Numbered from the stretch's first letter, positions 24,138 through 39,100 are shown. The stretch is DNA of 64,000 nt from Leptoclinus maculatus (GCA_032191485.1 JAVDOI010000008.1:1539501-1603500); one strand, 5' to 3'. Notes: a model not told the origin generated them from the sequence alone. Numbers and translations: made by a program.

Positions 24138-27100
24138 AAAAAAAAAAAAATCTACAATAAAAGAGAATTCACACAATATTTCAGAGACTTTCTTTCAGAT
24201 TTATCACCAAGAGTGGAGTTTTCAACCAGTAAGCATGTAACATTTCACGTCTTTGTTCCTTTGTTCACACATCTGGACACGAGTCTATGAAGCCGTGAAC
24301 ATGTGATTGTGTGTATTCCCTTTCACTTCAGATTTTTTTTTTTTTACGTTGCTGCTTGGCAGAAAGAAAAAAAGTATGCATTGAAAATGGTTTAAAAATA
24401 ACATCTATGTGTTATTTAATCAACTAATGCCTTGCCATTGGACTATTGTAGGAACCAGAGGGAATGTGCATCTTGTACATGTAACGGTAATACTTTTTCA
24501 TTCACTGGTTATTTAGTTTATTAAGACTCTAATGTTTAATATATTCAAAGTTGACCACGGGCAAGAGAAACATGTGACTATTAAACGGGATGAAAATCTC
24601 AGTTGAACATCTGCAAATGCCATCATCTGCAAATATCTTAAGAATCAATGGTATTAATTGATTATTTTGTATTTCTCTGCATTTCAATGATTTACCCTAA
24701 TGCAAAGAGTTACAGGAAGGTCTCCGTATATGAATAAATATTGTCATATATCTCTGTGGATTGCTGGTTGTGACTGAATTGTGTTGTCACTTGCAGAATG
24801 GCTGCAACAGTCACACGCTAATAAACATTTGATGTTTAATATTCTGAAAAGACGTTAGAAAGGTCGACGCTGCTGTAGTACTTTTATATCTGCCGAGGCA
24901 TGTAAATGTGCTCGTCGGTCAACATAAAGTGAAAAAAAAGCAACCTAACTAATCTCAAGTAATTCAAATAAACTCTCCCAAGGTCTGTCGCAGAATATTT
25001 CCGGCGAGTACAGGAAGGCACACTTATTGTGTTCGGAGGGTGACAACAAAACCAGAACAGCTTACCACCTTTTTTTCCGGTTTGTTAAAACAAAGAAAAT
25101 GTCACTTTTTTGTGTGTGGTGAAGCAGAAGTAAGCTTACTTCATACAATGCCATTCACGGCACTGTGCATACATTACACATTTGCATTGTGTAACTTTGC
25201 ATTAGAACAAGATGTGTGCATGGAAAAGTGGCTGTTAATCGTTAACCGAAGCTGTAAAGGAGGTCTAGGTCATAACATTGACTTTGAGACGAGGGAACCG
25301 GAAGTCTAAAACTGCTGACTCATGTCCTTTTTTGGACTCTATTAAGCTGAGCAAAGTGAAATCTAATTCTTATACTGAAGCATTATTGACATGACAGTGC
25401 TGTCCGGCATTATCTGATATGAAAGTGGTCGTCACTACCCCATTGCATTGTGGGATATTAATGCTGTTGTAGTGTCCAGTGGTTGCATACTGTAAAATCT
25501 CACCAGAAATAGTATGCCATTAGCGTATATAGCATGTTAGTATGGAATCTCGGATGCAACCAGCGTCTTGATATGCCTCAGTTAGTCTTGAGTTAATTAA
25601 ACAGAGCCTCTTTTGTTCACTGATAATGCTCTCTGTCTGGAACGAGTCATTCCAAATGGCAGTTATTTTCAGTCCAAGCTTTTATTCATCTACATTCAAT
25701 TTCCAGCCTCTGTCGTACATTTGTTATATCTTCGGATAAAAAGTGATCACTCAGCCCGCTGCTGCGTACTGACATTTCATTACATGATTTACGGTAACTA
25801 CACTTCAGGCGTAATATTTCAGATGAACGGCCACCCGCTGCCAAGTTTCTCCGTGCGGCTTTAAATCTCCGAAATGTTTTGTTGTCACTCTTTCAACACT
25901 GAGGTGGTGCCCTTCAAGCAACCTCTGTCCAAACACTCTGTGACAGGCCTCCTTTCTCTTCTGAAAGATAAATGGAAAAGTAAGTGCGCCTGTCAGTGTG
26001 TTGACTTGCGGTGAGTTCACAGGATGCTATGCGTATGGACAGGGACGCACATAGAGAACAGTAGAAGTGGAAAAGAGGCAGCAGGTTATGGATGGAGAGT
26101 GAGAGTTTGCCGGTTTGTTTATTACCTGGTTATTCGGGGTGGGACAGGCGCGAGACGGGGCTGCACTAGGATGGACTGACGCCTCCCCTAAGAGAAATCA
26201 CCGTATCTCATCAACATAAGAGGAGAGGAGAGGAAAGGAAAAGGCGGATTGAAAGCAGGAGGCAGAGGAAGGAGGAAGCTGAGGAAAACAACAGCCACCC
26301 AAAACAATACAAATGAACAACAACAACAAAAATGAACAGAAACAAGGACATAAATATACATAAAAATGCTTACTAACGCGCATTTACATACGCGGACATA
26401 ATGTCAACCATTCATCGTCAGACAACCCAACATCCTGAAAGCATTAAAGCAGCTTGCCATGCGGTGTATCAATAACAGAAATCATGCTCAGGACAAGAAA
26501 GGAAAAAGCTGTTAATTTGTGCACTCCAAAACGACATCTGCATCTGAAAAGCAGCTGATTAATCCGATAGACTTTGGAGAAGCTGCGTCTTGCATGTTTC
26601 CTGGTTCAGAAGCGCCAAAGAACATGCGCATATACCAAGCATGCAATCATCTACTCTATGAAGATAAATATATACACACACTTGTAAAACCCAGAATTAT
26701 ATTTGCATAAACACACTATATCTAATGAACAAGGAGAAACAACAGAGAGGACGATCTCTGCATTGTACTGTAACACACCCCCAACACATTCAAGAAATGA
26801 CCAACATCCAAGAAGCTGCAACAACACGCACGGATCAAGGAGTGCAAACAAATCTTATATGAATGAAACATTGATATGATTAATGTCACTGCAAGGAAGG
26901 CATTTTCTCATTAAATAAAACACTGATAGCTGATCAAACAAAAAAGTCCTCAACGTTCAGCAACATCTAAAGAAAGCCTCTACAAATGATCAATACAACA
27001 GTTAAATGTTACACAAACTGAGTGTTTTTACAACTGATAATGTGCAGTAATGACCAGATACTGATTCAACTTCATAATGTATTAACTCACTAATGGTTTA

Positions 27101-30100
27101 AATTAAAATTACATTTTTATAAAATAATACATTTATTTGTTTAGCACTGCCCTGTACAAATAAATGTAATATAATATAAATATATTTCCTTCCAACCTCT
27201 CCCGGTAACGAATATCACTATTATAAAAATGAGAGTCTATTGAGCAGCTGGGTATTTGATGCTACGCTATGATTAACCAGTCTGCACTCGAAGTTAAGGA
27301 TAAATTAACCAATTAACGTGACCTGAACCCAGATAAGTGGCAGAAAATCATGGACGTATTTAATCAATTCACATAATTAATTAAATTAAATTAAAGTTTT
27401 TGATCAAATTTACACTTGTCGATCTTGAGTTGCTAAGGTTACTAGACACTGGGGCTAGTATTGATAGGGGTTACTACAGGTCTGCAGATACCCTGTCACA
27501 TTCTTTTTTCGGCAGTTATTACCTCATCAGTTGCTGATGCAGTAGTTACTACTATTCATGTCCTTCTAATAGCACTTGTGAAATCTCAAAATGTCTGGAG
27601 GGAAGTCCACTTTTTGCGGTGTGTGTTTATTTTGTAGGCCACGGGATGCTGCTGTATGGCACCAATGCACCTGTGTTATTGTGGGAGGTCTAATTAAATG
27701 CGGGGTGTTGTTGTGGAAGCTGGTAGCAGTGGCCTGAGGAAACAATGGCATCATCGCCTCTCCCCTTCTCCCTCCATGTTTATTTACTGCTCCCCTCTCT
27801 CAGCTGCTACCTGTGTGCACCAGTCTCACCCAATAATAAAGAGTGTCTTCACACTGGACTGAACAGTCTGCTTGTCTTAAGTGTTGTAGTTTAATAACAC
27901 GAGGCCCCCGGAGCTAAGATACAAAACGGACCTGTAATTTCTGGTAGAACGGCTTCACAAAATTGTCAGTGAAAGCACCGTCTGTTTTAGTGACGAGCAC
28001 CGAGAGCTTCATGTAGCTTAAAGGAGCATTTTAATTCCTTCCTGTGTTTGAACTAGTACTGTTTCTACCCATTTATATGGAGCTATGTCACACCGAATGC
28101 TGAATAAGACATTTTTTAGGCGACCAGAGTTGCAAGTTTAAGGCACTTCAGGATTGGCTTCACTTTTCAGACACAGATGTTGCTGCCTGAATAAACTTTG
28201 TACAGATATTAATGTCTGTACAAAGTATTTGTCCAATACTTTGGTGACTAAATACCTGCAAAACTAACATTTCCATAAACCTCAGCTCTACTTCATGTTT
28301 ACTGCTAACAAGCAAATGTTACTGCAGCATGCTAACGCAGCTTAACCCATTAACATTGTCATTGTTTGCACATTAGCATGCTGACGTTAGCATTTAGCTT
28401 GAAGCACCACACAGAGCTACTAGCATGGCTGTAAAGTACGGTTGTCATCAATTGCATGTTTACCAAATGTTACTGTAAACAGGTCAGCTGTGTAATTGGG
28501 TTTTCTATTTTTACAAACTGCAGTGGCCATACTTTTATTAGCTTTTATTCAACTTTTTAATCACATTTTTTTGTGTCCCTGTGCTCTGATTACAATTTCC
28601 ATATCCTGAAATGTACTTAAGTACCTTAAATATGGTATAAACATGGCGCAGATGTCTAGAGTAAAGTGACAATTCTACTTGGAATTAAGGACTCCATGAA
28701 TGTAGGAGTCGTACAATCCTCCTTCGAACACACTGTAGGTGCCCTGCAGCTTGCAGATAACCTCCAGCACAGTTTGAATGCTGCTGCTTGCAGTGTGCTG
28801 CTCTATAATCCAATAAACATGTTTGTCAAGGCAGTACTGGAGCTTAAATTGTCTCTGGTAGATATAAAGCCATATGCTGCTGCTAAATGCTAGTGTAACC
28901 CTTTAACGCTCCTCTTAATGCTTCTTCACAGATTTCAGCCCATGTCTCACAAGAAATGTCGTTCCAATACACCAAAACAACATTGTGAATTACATTTCGA
29001 AGGGAAACCTATTATGTTGTGGATTACGTTTGCCTTTGATGTTTCTCATATCAGTTTGAAATGAGTCTGCGGAAGTCTGTAAGGAGGAGATTGCGGTGGT
29101 GTTTGGGTCAAAATGCACAGTCCCGTGTAAACCAAGTAGTTTTGTCAAGCTTTTTGTTACGTTGTTTGCGTTAACCACGTATTTCAAACTGTTTAAAACT
29201 GGGACCAACAATACGTTTCCCTCGAAACGTAATTGAGAGTACATTTTAGCTGAATGGGAACGTAACAGGGTTGCAGACTTACAAGCCTGTAAAACAATAA
29301 TTTGCTTGATTCTATGAACAATGAATAATGAACAAATCTTCACCTCCAACTGGTTATTTTCCTTGTTAACAGAGAAAGAAGAGAGTTTCGTTTCAATAAT
29401 TCAATGTAATAATTCACTTTAATTCTATTTCGGCCTTGTACTAGAAGAGGTCTAAATATAAAGCTTTTTTAATAGTTTTGTGTCACAGAGTTACATCTAT
29501 TTAAAACAGAATAATAATATTCAGTTAAACCTTTTCAGCTGACGATGAGCAAGACTAAGATTTAATCATTGGGTTTGAAAAGTCCTTTTATAGTAAATTT
29601 GAAACTTTTAACTATTTATTGTTGTTGTATTCTGCACTAAATCAAAATCCCACATACCTTTTTCCTGGTTGCCTATATTGTATAGCAGTAAAATCATCGC
29701 CCTTTGCTGCAAACTTTACTTGCACAATGGAACAATAAGTCAAGAGAAAATCATAGCAACTATTTTTAATCATCGATAAATTGTTTTCGGTCATCTTTTA
29801 GGCCAAAACGTGAAATGTTCTTTGAATTTTAAGTTTCTCAAATGTGAGTATCAGCTGATTATCTTTGTCTTACGTGATAGTAAATTAAAATGTTGGGCTC
29901 CAGGATATTTTTACTGTTGTATGTGGAATGTTTTATAGACCAGTTAATTGATTAATTAATGAAAGATGAACCAGTTGAGCTCAGGTTACATTGGTAACCA
30001 AAACAGAATCCTAGTAACTTCTCTGCAACAGTGAGGACTTTGTGGTCATATCATTAATGCCGAATATATATTCATACAGTTTTCTATGTGTAGCCTTGTG

Positions 30101-33100
30101 GGATTTCTCAGGATTTATAATTGTCACATTAGATGTATTAATGACCGTCAGCGTGATGCTCTGTCAGCTCTTCCCTCTTGGCAATGTTTCATTATTTTTC
30201 CCTCCCTTTTGATGGGTGACTACCGTGAGGCGTTTCTCTGATACTTCATGCCGTTAATTGACAAAAATCCATAATAACCACCAAATGAAAGAAGGACCAT
30301 ATCTAGTGGGGATACTCTTTGAGCTCTTTGACAAAGATATGAGCTTCTTGAAGGCTAAGATGAGCATTAAAATGTGTCACAGGACGTCACATCAATGGAT
30401 TTATGAGAAATCCCCACACGTGGTCCCAGTTAGGGACAAACCCTGTTTCTATAACCATACCTTAATGAAAAACGACATTTAACGTAGAAAGTATTCAGAT
30501 AGACAGATTGAGATATAGATTATTATAGTCATAGTTTGATCTGATGTGCGAAAATCCCATCCAACAGCCGAACTTACATAATGATCAGGCTACTTGGTGT
30601 CACATATATCCATATATATATATATATATATAATAAGATATATGTTCACACGCACACACTATATTTACAGCATGAGTCATGCGTGGAGGTGGGCTAGTTC
30701 TCTTTGACAGGATAAGAAATGGAGCGGGCTGAGAGCATGAAATGAGAACCGCTGAGGAGGGAAGACACAACAACACCAGCATCACCACGCAGCGTTTGGG
30801 GCTCAGCTGTCCAATAACCTGAGCGAAAAAAGTCTCGTTCTACATCATGTGTGAAACAGGTTGAAGGAGTTTTAACCCCCGACATGCTCAGCAGAATCAT
30901 TCGACAGAAACAATCACCACAGACCCGAGAAAATGCTCACAAACCCAGCTGGAGTCAGACATCTCCATAGCCTTTTTTTTTGAGCTGAATGCAAACAGCA
31001 ACACACTCTGATCTTCACAGCTCCTCAGGGTATGTCGGCAGTCAAAAACCCAAACACAGGGACGGGTCAGGGACAGGGCAAGACAACCAGAGGGACCGCA
31101 GACACACAGCAGACGAAATCATAACAGTAGCAGGGGACGGGGTGGAGGGAGGGGTTTGGGGGGGGGGGACGGGGGGGCAAAAAAGAGAGGTAGAGGGGGG
31201 GATAGCAGAGAAGATAGCACGGGCCATCCAACGGACTCGACGAGAGAGGAAGCAGTCTCACAGACCTGATCAGGGAAAATCCTGGTTTTTGGCTCAATCA
31301 CGGGTGGTCCCCTTAACTCATCCTCCACAGCCATGAGTCTTGGAAGCAGAGAAAGAGAGAGAGGGGAGGGGGAGGGGGAGGGAAGGGAAGGGAAGGGAAG
31401 GGGGGGGGGACAGAAAGAGAGGGAGTATTATGAATCCAAGATGATACTTAACAAGTAGTTGAGCAGCTGCATCTCCAGCATCTTGCCCAACAACACCACC
31501 ACCATCACGGTGATAACACTGCTGGTTACCTGTGTCTCACATCTGAGTCCCAAATCTGAGAGGCAGCTCAATCTTTTAAGCCCTTGCAAATGTTGGGCGG
31601 CAGTAACCCAAGCCGGGCTTTCTGAGGCACTGCCAGTTTTCTCTGGTGGAGCCTCTGTTTTTTTATTTTTTCTTCTCGCCCCCCATGGGATTCATCAAGG
31701 CATTTTTGCTCGATTTAAGGTGGTTTCAAAGCGCAATTAGGTTATGTGAAGTGAACGGGTTCAGTAACAGATCCTGATCATCCCCAGGGAATTTGCCCGT
31801 CTTATGTAATATGGACCGACCAAGGCACTGGTGGAAAACCCTTTGACTAATCATTTCAAAGACTCCGCTCGCAGATATGAGCGAGCCAACTGATGGAGTT
31901 TTTCATGAGCCATCGTAACAATGCAGGTTTTCACAGCTCTCATGATTATCCAAGTACTCCAAAACAGGGTCGTTCAAGGATATTTCTCATACAAGGGAGG
32001 GGGGGGGTATCTCGCAGTCACACGGCCAACTGGCTAAACTGTGAATATTGTTGTGGTGGTGATGAATCCCAAATAGAAGTTAGTGTGAATAAAAGAACCC
32101 CTCTAAGCATGATTTCATTGGGATGCCTTCGTGACTTCCCGTCTGTTTTACACGCTTTTACAGCAGCAGAATAAACAATGTGTTGACATGAAATAAGCCT
32201 GCTGGAATATTATCCCTTTATATTAATGCACGGAGGAGTAAACTACATGTCAGTTCTGTGGGTAAAATGACCAGAGAGATTGTCACTCGAGGGTTAATTT
32301 AAGCCACCAAGCCAATCAAATGGCTTCAATGCAGAGTAAATATATCACCAATCAAGTCCTATTGTGTGACCGAATGCTATTCGCGGCACATTCATATCGG
32401 TTTATTCAGAACACAGAGAAGCACATGTTTGACAATAAAGGACGAAAATCCACAGGTGAAGTTTCAAACATAGGTGTTTGGATGTTTTATTCCATAAATA
32501 ATGTACAGTGTTGAGAGTTATTTATTTATTTTTTTATTTTATTTTATTTTTTTTTACAAAAGAAGAGAATAGGAAAAGAAAAGAATCAATCATACTGTAA
32601 GCACACACAGAGATATAAGCACTGTCCCAAAAAACAATGGAATGTAACATGGGTATACAGCATTAAGATTTTGACATGACTTCAAGAGGCAGACAATGAT
32701 TCATGTGGGTGATATGTTAGAAGAAAAAAAAAAAAAAGTTAAGCTTTTTATATCCAGTTGTACTTCAAGTAGTGTGCTTTTTTGAGGTCAAGTCGTACAT
32801 GTAGTCAAAACAATGTGTGTGTCTACCAACATGAGGTCACAATGTCTGAATATTTTTGCTACAGAGAAAAAAATGCAAGAGACAAAATGTGTCAAAAAAG
32901 GATGGAAAGATGATGGAGAGAAACAACAGACCTGGATCAAACAGCAGCTGCAAATACTTTCTCTTTCTTTGCCGACAAGTGCAACATAAAGTACGTTTCT
33001 TTGACTGGAAAACTTACCTCTCAACACGCGAGTGGTGCTCATGCAGCAGACCCCCCCACCCGTCTGGTTTAAAACGGACTTAAGACTTACTTGCAACTAT

Positions 33101-36100
33101 TTGACACAGGTCTGCAGAAAGGTGACTATAAACCCTTGGCTGTTGCTACAAGCCATGCCAATCAGACCGATATTGATCACACACACATCAAGCCAAAACT
33201 CATCACCACTATGCATTCATTTGCAAGATTTAAACACAAAGTTTTGCCCTAGTACAATCTAAACAGCATATCAATATATTCTTGCTACCAAAGAGAGGCG
33301 GATATACTGACCCCAGAAGATTATCTATATCTCTGGAGAGGGGGAAAAGAATATAATATGGTGGCCCTTTTTAATACGAATATTTAAATCATACTGTAAC
33401 TGCATGAGTTAAAAATGACAGTACTGTCTAACTTTTCTTAAACAGCTATTCTGATCAGCATGTCACCGGACACCACCAATGACGGACTGCAGGTCAAAAG
33501 GCATACCAAGCATATACAGCAAAAATCATACAGATATAAGAGAATCTTTTTCGCTTTAATTAGTAAATAATATCCATTGCACTCTTTCATTTTAAATGCA
33601 GATAAATTCACAAACACCGTACAGATAAGCCAAAAACAAGTCGAGAACTTAAGAACACACTTTGCAGAACATACTGTTGTCAAAGAGTCACGTCATTGTT
33701 GTCATTGTTGTCATTGTTGTCATGTTGTCTCTGTGGTAGTTTGCACTTTACAGTATTCCAGGTCTTTATGTTTTAGATACTGCGGATGGCACCTGGTAAA
33801 AGGTTTTGGCAGGAAGTTACTGTTTCTTAAAGGAAGCCCTAAAACGGACGTTATTCAAACTTTTTTGTTTTGAATGATCTCGAGATCGCTAGTTAATTAT
33901 GCAATTATCACTTGAAAACAAAAGGTTGTTTCCTCGTATCACTTATAATGTTTGGGTCATATCATCCAACGAAAGATGTATTCAAACTGCTCAGATCGAT
34001 CTGACAGTGGTGAAGGTTAGCGGAAGGATACGCGTACATTCAAAATAAGGTGTTAAATAAGATTAAATAGTTTATATTTACAAGCAGTGTTTTAACATGT
34101 TATCCGAGTCCTTTTAAAAGAAAATACCACTTTAATTGAGAAGGAAATGTCTTTATTTTTCGAATTTTGGTTGCTGGAAAGAAATGTAATGATTAATTCC
34201 TGATAATGAATTTGTACTGTGTCAATCATCAGATCTTTTCAAAGTAAAAGTCTGACATTTCTACTGTGGTCAGGGATATTCTGAAGTCAAATAAATCAAT
34301 TATTATCAGGAATTATTCATTGAATGTTTTTTCCTTATTATAAGGAACACATTTTATACTTCTTTTAAATAGAATCCATTTAATCTTATATATATATACC
34401 CTTATTTAACACCTTATTTTGAAAACCGGACGCAGTCACACGTATATCCTTCCACTCACCTCAACAAGTCCATCCTTTTCAGCTGGATCTGGGCTGTTTG
34501 AACACATTTACTGCCGGGTTGATTTGACTCAAACACGAGCAATAAGAGAAAGAGACGTTTTTACACGATAACGAGTTAATTACATTGTCATCTTGAAATG
34601 ACAAAACTTGTTTTCTCGAGATAACGACATAATTAACTTGTGATCTCTTGTGATCGCTGGCATTAGAAAAATGTCTGAATGATGTCCGTTTAGGGCTTCC
34701 GTAGTTTCTTTATGTACACAAGATGCATACAATATACCTCAGCAGGACCCTGCATGTGCATTTGCACAGACAGCACATGTAGACATATTGTCTCTATTAT
34801 TGCGCTTCTCCTGCTAAAAAGTTAGCTATTGCAAGGTTAAAATAGTTATAATCTCACTCTCTATAGAATTCATATATATTTCATATATTAAATATCCATT
34901 TTGTTATGGCTCTTGCATCACAGACTTTAATATGCTATGGATTATAGTTAAAAATAGATTATTACTATGACAGCTGCAATTAAGACCGTTGATCTTTTTC
35001 CCCAACTGCAAACTCACAGTAAATCTGTTGTTCAGTTCACAGCAAACAGCTTGGGGAAGATAAATACTTTATATTTATAATAAACGTAAAATGCATTAGA
35101 ATATTTTAACAAAAAATAATAATAATTTAGAGCCTGTAGCCAACTAACGGGTTCATTAGCCGAAAGAAAATATAGATACAAGTGCTACAGGTAAAGTGGA
35201 TTCAGTGTTTTCAGTGGATTTAACCTAGCATGACCTAAAAATCAACATTTGGCTTTGGTTTAAATTAGATTGTTGAAGAACAAATAGTGTATCCGGTCTA
35301 ATGACAGATATCGGATTTGCTCTGAGCTGAAAGTAAAGTTAATGCGCGGAACATTAAGGCGTCTCTCAAAGTAAATCTCTGTCACTTCAAACACAACGCT
35401 GAGTGTTTCAGTTCTGCAGATAAAGAGATTTTCTCAAGCCTACGTAGGAGCCATGAATTCAGGATCACTTGCGCTCCTTTTTGCAGAACCTGAGCTTTAA
35501 TTTGCATCGACGTAAAGTATTTGAACGTGAAAATTTAACATAAAAGTCAATCAAAGATGACATATATAACATAAGTCTATGGTTACACTTCATTTCACTA
35601 AGATTTTTGGAGTCCATCCACACTTTCTGCACTCTTTGCGTTGCTCATGCATGCGTTAAAAATTAAAATCCAGACGATGCAAGTCTTGCAATGTGTTCGA
35701 TGAAATGGTCTGGCTCAGTGAAGTGTGAGTAAAAGTGACTTGGAAGCAACCAGATCTGCTACTTAATTCATCCTTGTGTGGCCAGATGATACAAGTCACA
35801 CAGGATACAAGTGTACACCTCGGAGATAGCAGTTTCCTGCGCACTTTTCTGTACGTGTGCAGGCGATTTACTGTATTCGCTTTAAGCTTATACTCCAGGG
35901 GAGCGATCGTCAATGGTTTGGCTTTAAGTGCTCTGATAAAGTTTCTCCATCGTGTGGCATATTTCCTATATTATGCCTTCATGCTTGAATCTTCATCATT
36001 GTTTGTGACTTTCTCTCCTCTTCGTATTACACCACAGCTTCGTATGAATGTAAGAAGAACAAAAAAAAAGGAGAGAGGTGTCGGTCCCCACGTAGAGGAA

Positions 36101-39100
36101 GTACGTCAGCAGTCCTTCAGTGAACATGGTTCAACTTGATTTTAAAATGGAAGAGCTAATATTTAAACCTTGGTCTTCCATAGTCCTGTGCCTGAAGGTC
36201 CAAAACAATGTGTTGCTTTAAAAAGTGCACACACGTTTTCTGAAGTTATCAAATTTTCAATCCTCTTGTGCTTTTACAGTGCAATCTCGTGGGAGAGTCA
36301 ATTGAAAATGAAGCTAAGTGGAATCATCTGAAGTGATCCCGAGACCCACTTAAAAGCTGCGTTTCATAAATATGGATGATGATAAGTGCAGCAGCACGAG
36401 GATATGGGACGGGGGGTTTTAAGGGTGGTTTTATATACAAGGTTAGGGCGCTAAAGATGTTTCCCCCATAAAAGACGAGCAGGACTGTCTCTGTCTTCAT
36501 TCCATGTCTTCTTTCCTGGAGTGGATTAGAAGTGGCAATATTCTCTGTCACAGATAACCACTCTTCAGTTGCAGACCACAGACTATCATCAGATGTGAGC
36601 AAGAAAATATTGTACTCTTTTTCCTCACGGAGCCTTTTTTATCTGAACTCTCTCCACGATAAAACATAAATAAAGCTAATGTGCAGGCACACTTCAAATG
36701 CTCAAGGAATCCTTGGAACACAGTGAACATTTGGTTTCCGTGCCTGAACACAACTGAGATGTGATCAATATTACACTCTTTACCCATCAACTACTTCATT
36801 TCGTGGTCAATTAAAAACTTTAAACTGCACCACTACAATTCCACACAAGCACTCGATAGTATTTGGAGTCGGCTTGAGTTCTCCACAGTCACCCACATAT
36901 GATGCTCTCGAATAACAAGTAAATCATGTTATGATGGCAGATTTGCTACAACAAGAGCTAAGAGGACGACTAAAGACTCCTTTGTCCAGCTTACCTCAGC
37001 TGCAAAGAACCCAACCGCCAAGGGAGCATGCCCTGCAAGCTTATCAAAGACGATCTAGATCTCTGTCCCCTTACATTAGGCTCTCATTTAATCTGTCACT
37101 CATTACATGTCTGCAGCTTTGGCTTTCAATACACGGTACAGCTCCCTGCCTGGCTCCCAGCGCTGTAGTACTTAATGAAACTGAAACAACCTCCTACTCT
37201 CCAATATTCTTTGCAAGATAACAAACCCTGTAAATAGAGTTCTATTCCAATATGCAATATGTGTATTTTTATGAAAAAAACATTGCAGCTTCATGTCCGT
37301 GTTTCACTCGTGTTGAATAGAATCCAATATGCTAAAGTTGTAGCGTTTCAACCAAAGACTTGTTGCTTCCACTTACTCCTCAGAAGCATGCATTTTAATT
37401 AATGCTAGCAATCTTTATCTGAGCGAATATGTCACTTTTTTCACATATTTTGGAAGAAAACTCATATAGTCTATTCACCAAAGACGTCACAATATACAAA
37501 GATAAAGTCAATGCGGCCCGCCAGTGGCCTCCCTATAAAAGACCACATGATGTCTGAGCTGTCTTTTGCCCTCCATCCCAACAGCAGCCTCCATTTACCT
37601 GCTAATTATTCCTTTAATTTGGGAGTCTTTCTCCACTTGCTGGAGCCGTAGCTTCCGCTCACTGTCGTCCAGTCGATTCTGGTACTGTAGGAGGATCTTA
37701 TTGGTCTGCTGCTCCTGCGTGAGGAGCCTCCGCTCGTACTCCTCCAGCTTTTTGTGGGACATCACCAGACGGTCCTTCAAGGAGTTGATCTCTTCCTCAT
37801 ACTCCTTTACCTGAGGCAGAGATATGAAGAGAACGCTATGTTAGGAGGGTTTGAATCAGGGGAAGTGATGCCATGCCTTGATTTCTCAGTGGCTAGTGGA
37901 TTTTGAATTTAAGAGACAAAAAAAACCACCTCCAAATATTCCAAATAAGAAATGCACAGTGTATATACCAAACACTGAAACACATTGGAACACTTGGCCG
38001 ATTGCTGTTGTTTCCCACACTGTTTGAGATCTGTGGACTTATGTTAAGACCAGATCTGAGGGCCATCTGCTCAGCAGTGTTAGACATGACTCAATGTTCC
38101 TGATACGTGACGGGCACTTCTGAAACTTAAAAGTGAAAACCTACCCTGTCCATGCGTGACTCATCCATGCTCTTTGAGTACTCCTTCAGTTTGAACTCTT
38201 CGCGGTCAATCCGCGAACTTTCAATGTCGGCCGACAGATGAGGCATGTTGGAGACCCAGGCCACTGTCCGCTCATTGGCTGGGGTTGGAGGATTGAGGGT
38301 GGATGGAGCCTGGGAGCCCTGGGAAGAAAGGCCAGCACACTGAATATTGGGAACATGAGTTCTTAAGTGGATGAGAGTCGCTTTCATAAGGGCAGGCTTT
38401 TATGCAGAGTGCCTCAGAGTTCAAACGTTTTGAGCTGGAGCCTGGCGGGACTCGAGACCTCATTCCTGACAATGTTAGTGCCGTTCTAAAAGTCAAATAC
38501 AGGTACTGACATCTTGCACACATTGTTGAGAAACAGTCACGAGCACAGGTACTGGTAGAAAAGAGAAGAATGAAGAGAATAAACTGCGCGTGCAGATGTT
38601 ACCTGTTTGCTCATGGTGGGTTTGAGCAGGTGCTGCTGCTGTTGCTGAGACTGTTGCTGTGGTGACTGTTGAGTGCTCTGACTGGTGGTTCCCTGTGGAC
38701 TCTGGCTTTCCCTGACAGAGCTCTGCTGGTGGGGCAGGCCCGGGGCAGTGTTGTCTTTGACCGACAGCTGCCGGGACCCGTGCTGCCTGCCGCCGTAGCC
38801 GGACTCCGGCGACTGGAGGAGATTCCCGCTCGGCGGTCGCGTTTTAGCCAGAGCAGCCGGTGCAGCAGCCGCACTGACGGACAGCTGATGGGACGTCTGG
38901 GACTTGACGCGCTGGGAGGGAGGCGGGGCAACTGAACTCTGGCGCACGGGTTGGACTGTGGTGGGGGGTGTGGTGGCCAGGGAGGAGTGGGAGGTTCCCG
39001 TCTGCGAGGTCAGGCCCATCATTTGTTGTTGCTGTTGGAGGTTATCCTAAGGAAGAAATAATTACTTTGCATTTTCCTTTTAGTTTCAGGTCGTTTTGGG

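Larger units (their letters stand above)
26188..31265 (-). other. syngap1: syngap1 intron around the cassette exon
   Basis: About 5.1 kb, AT-rich. It includes fragments of dispersed fish repeats (28120-28190, 28300-28440, 29725-29975), an (AT)n run at about 30612-30632, and a G-rich block at 31140-31200 directly after the exon 31266-31338 donor. Confidence 0.6.
31339..37598 (-). other. syngap1: syngap1 intron after the coiled-coil exon
   Basis: About 6.3 kb. Its main content is the 869-bp foldback element at 33832-34700. A TCATTGTTG tandem (about four 9-bp units) lies at 33690-33725. The remainder is AT-rich without a recognisable exon. Confidence 0.65.
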
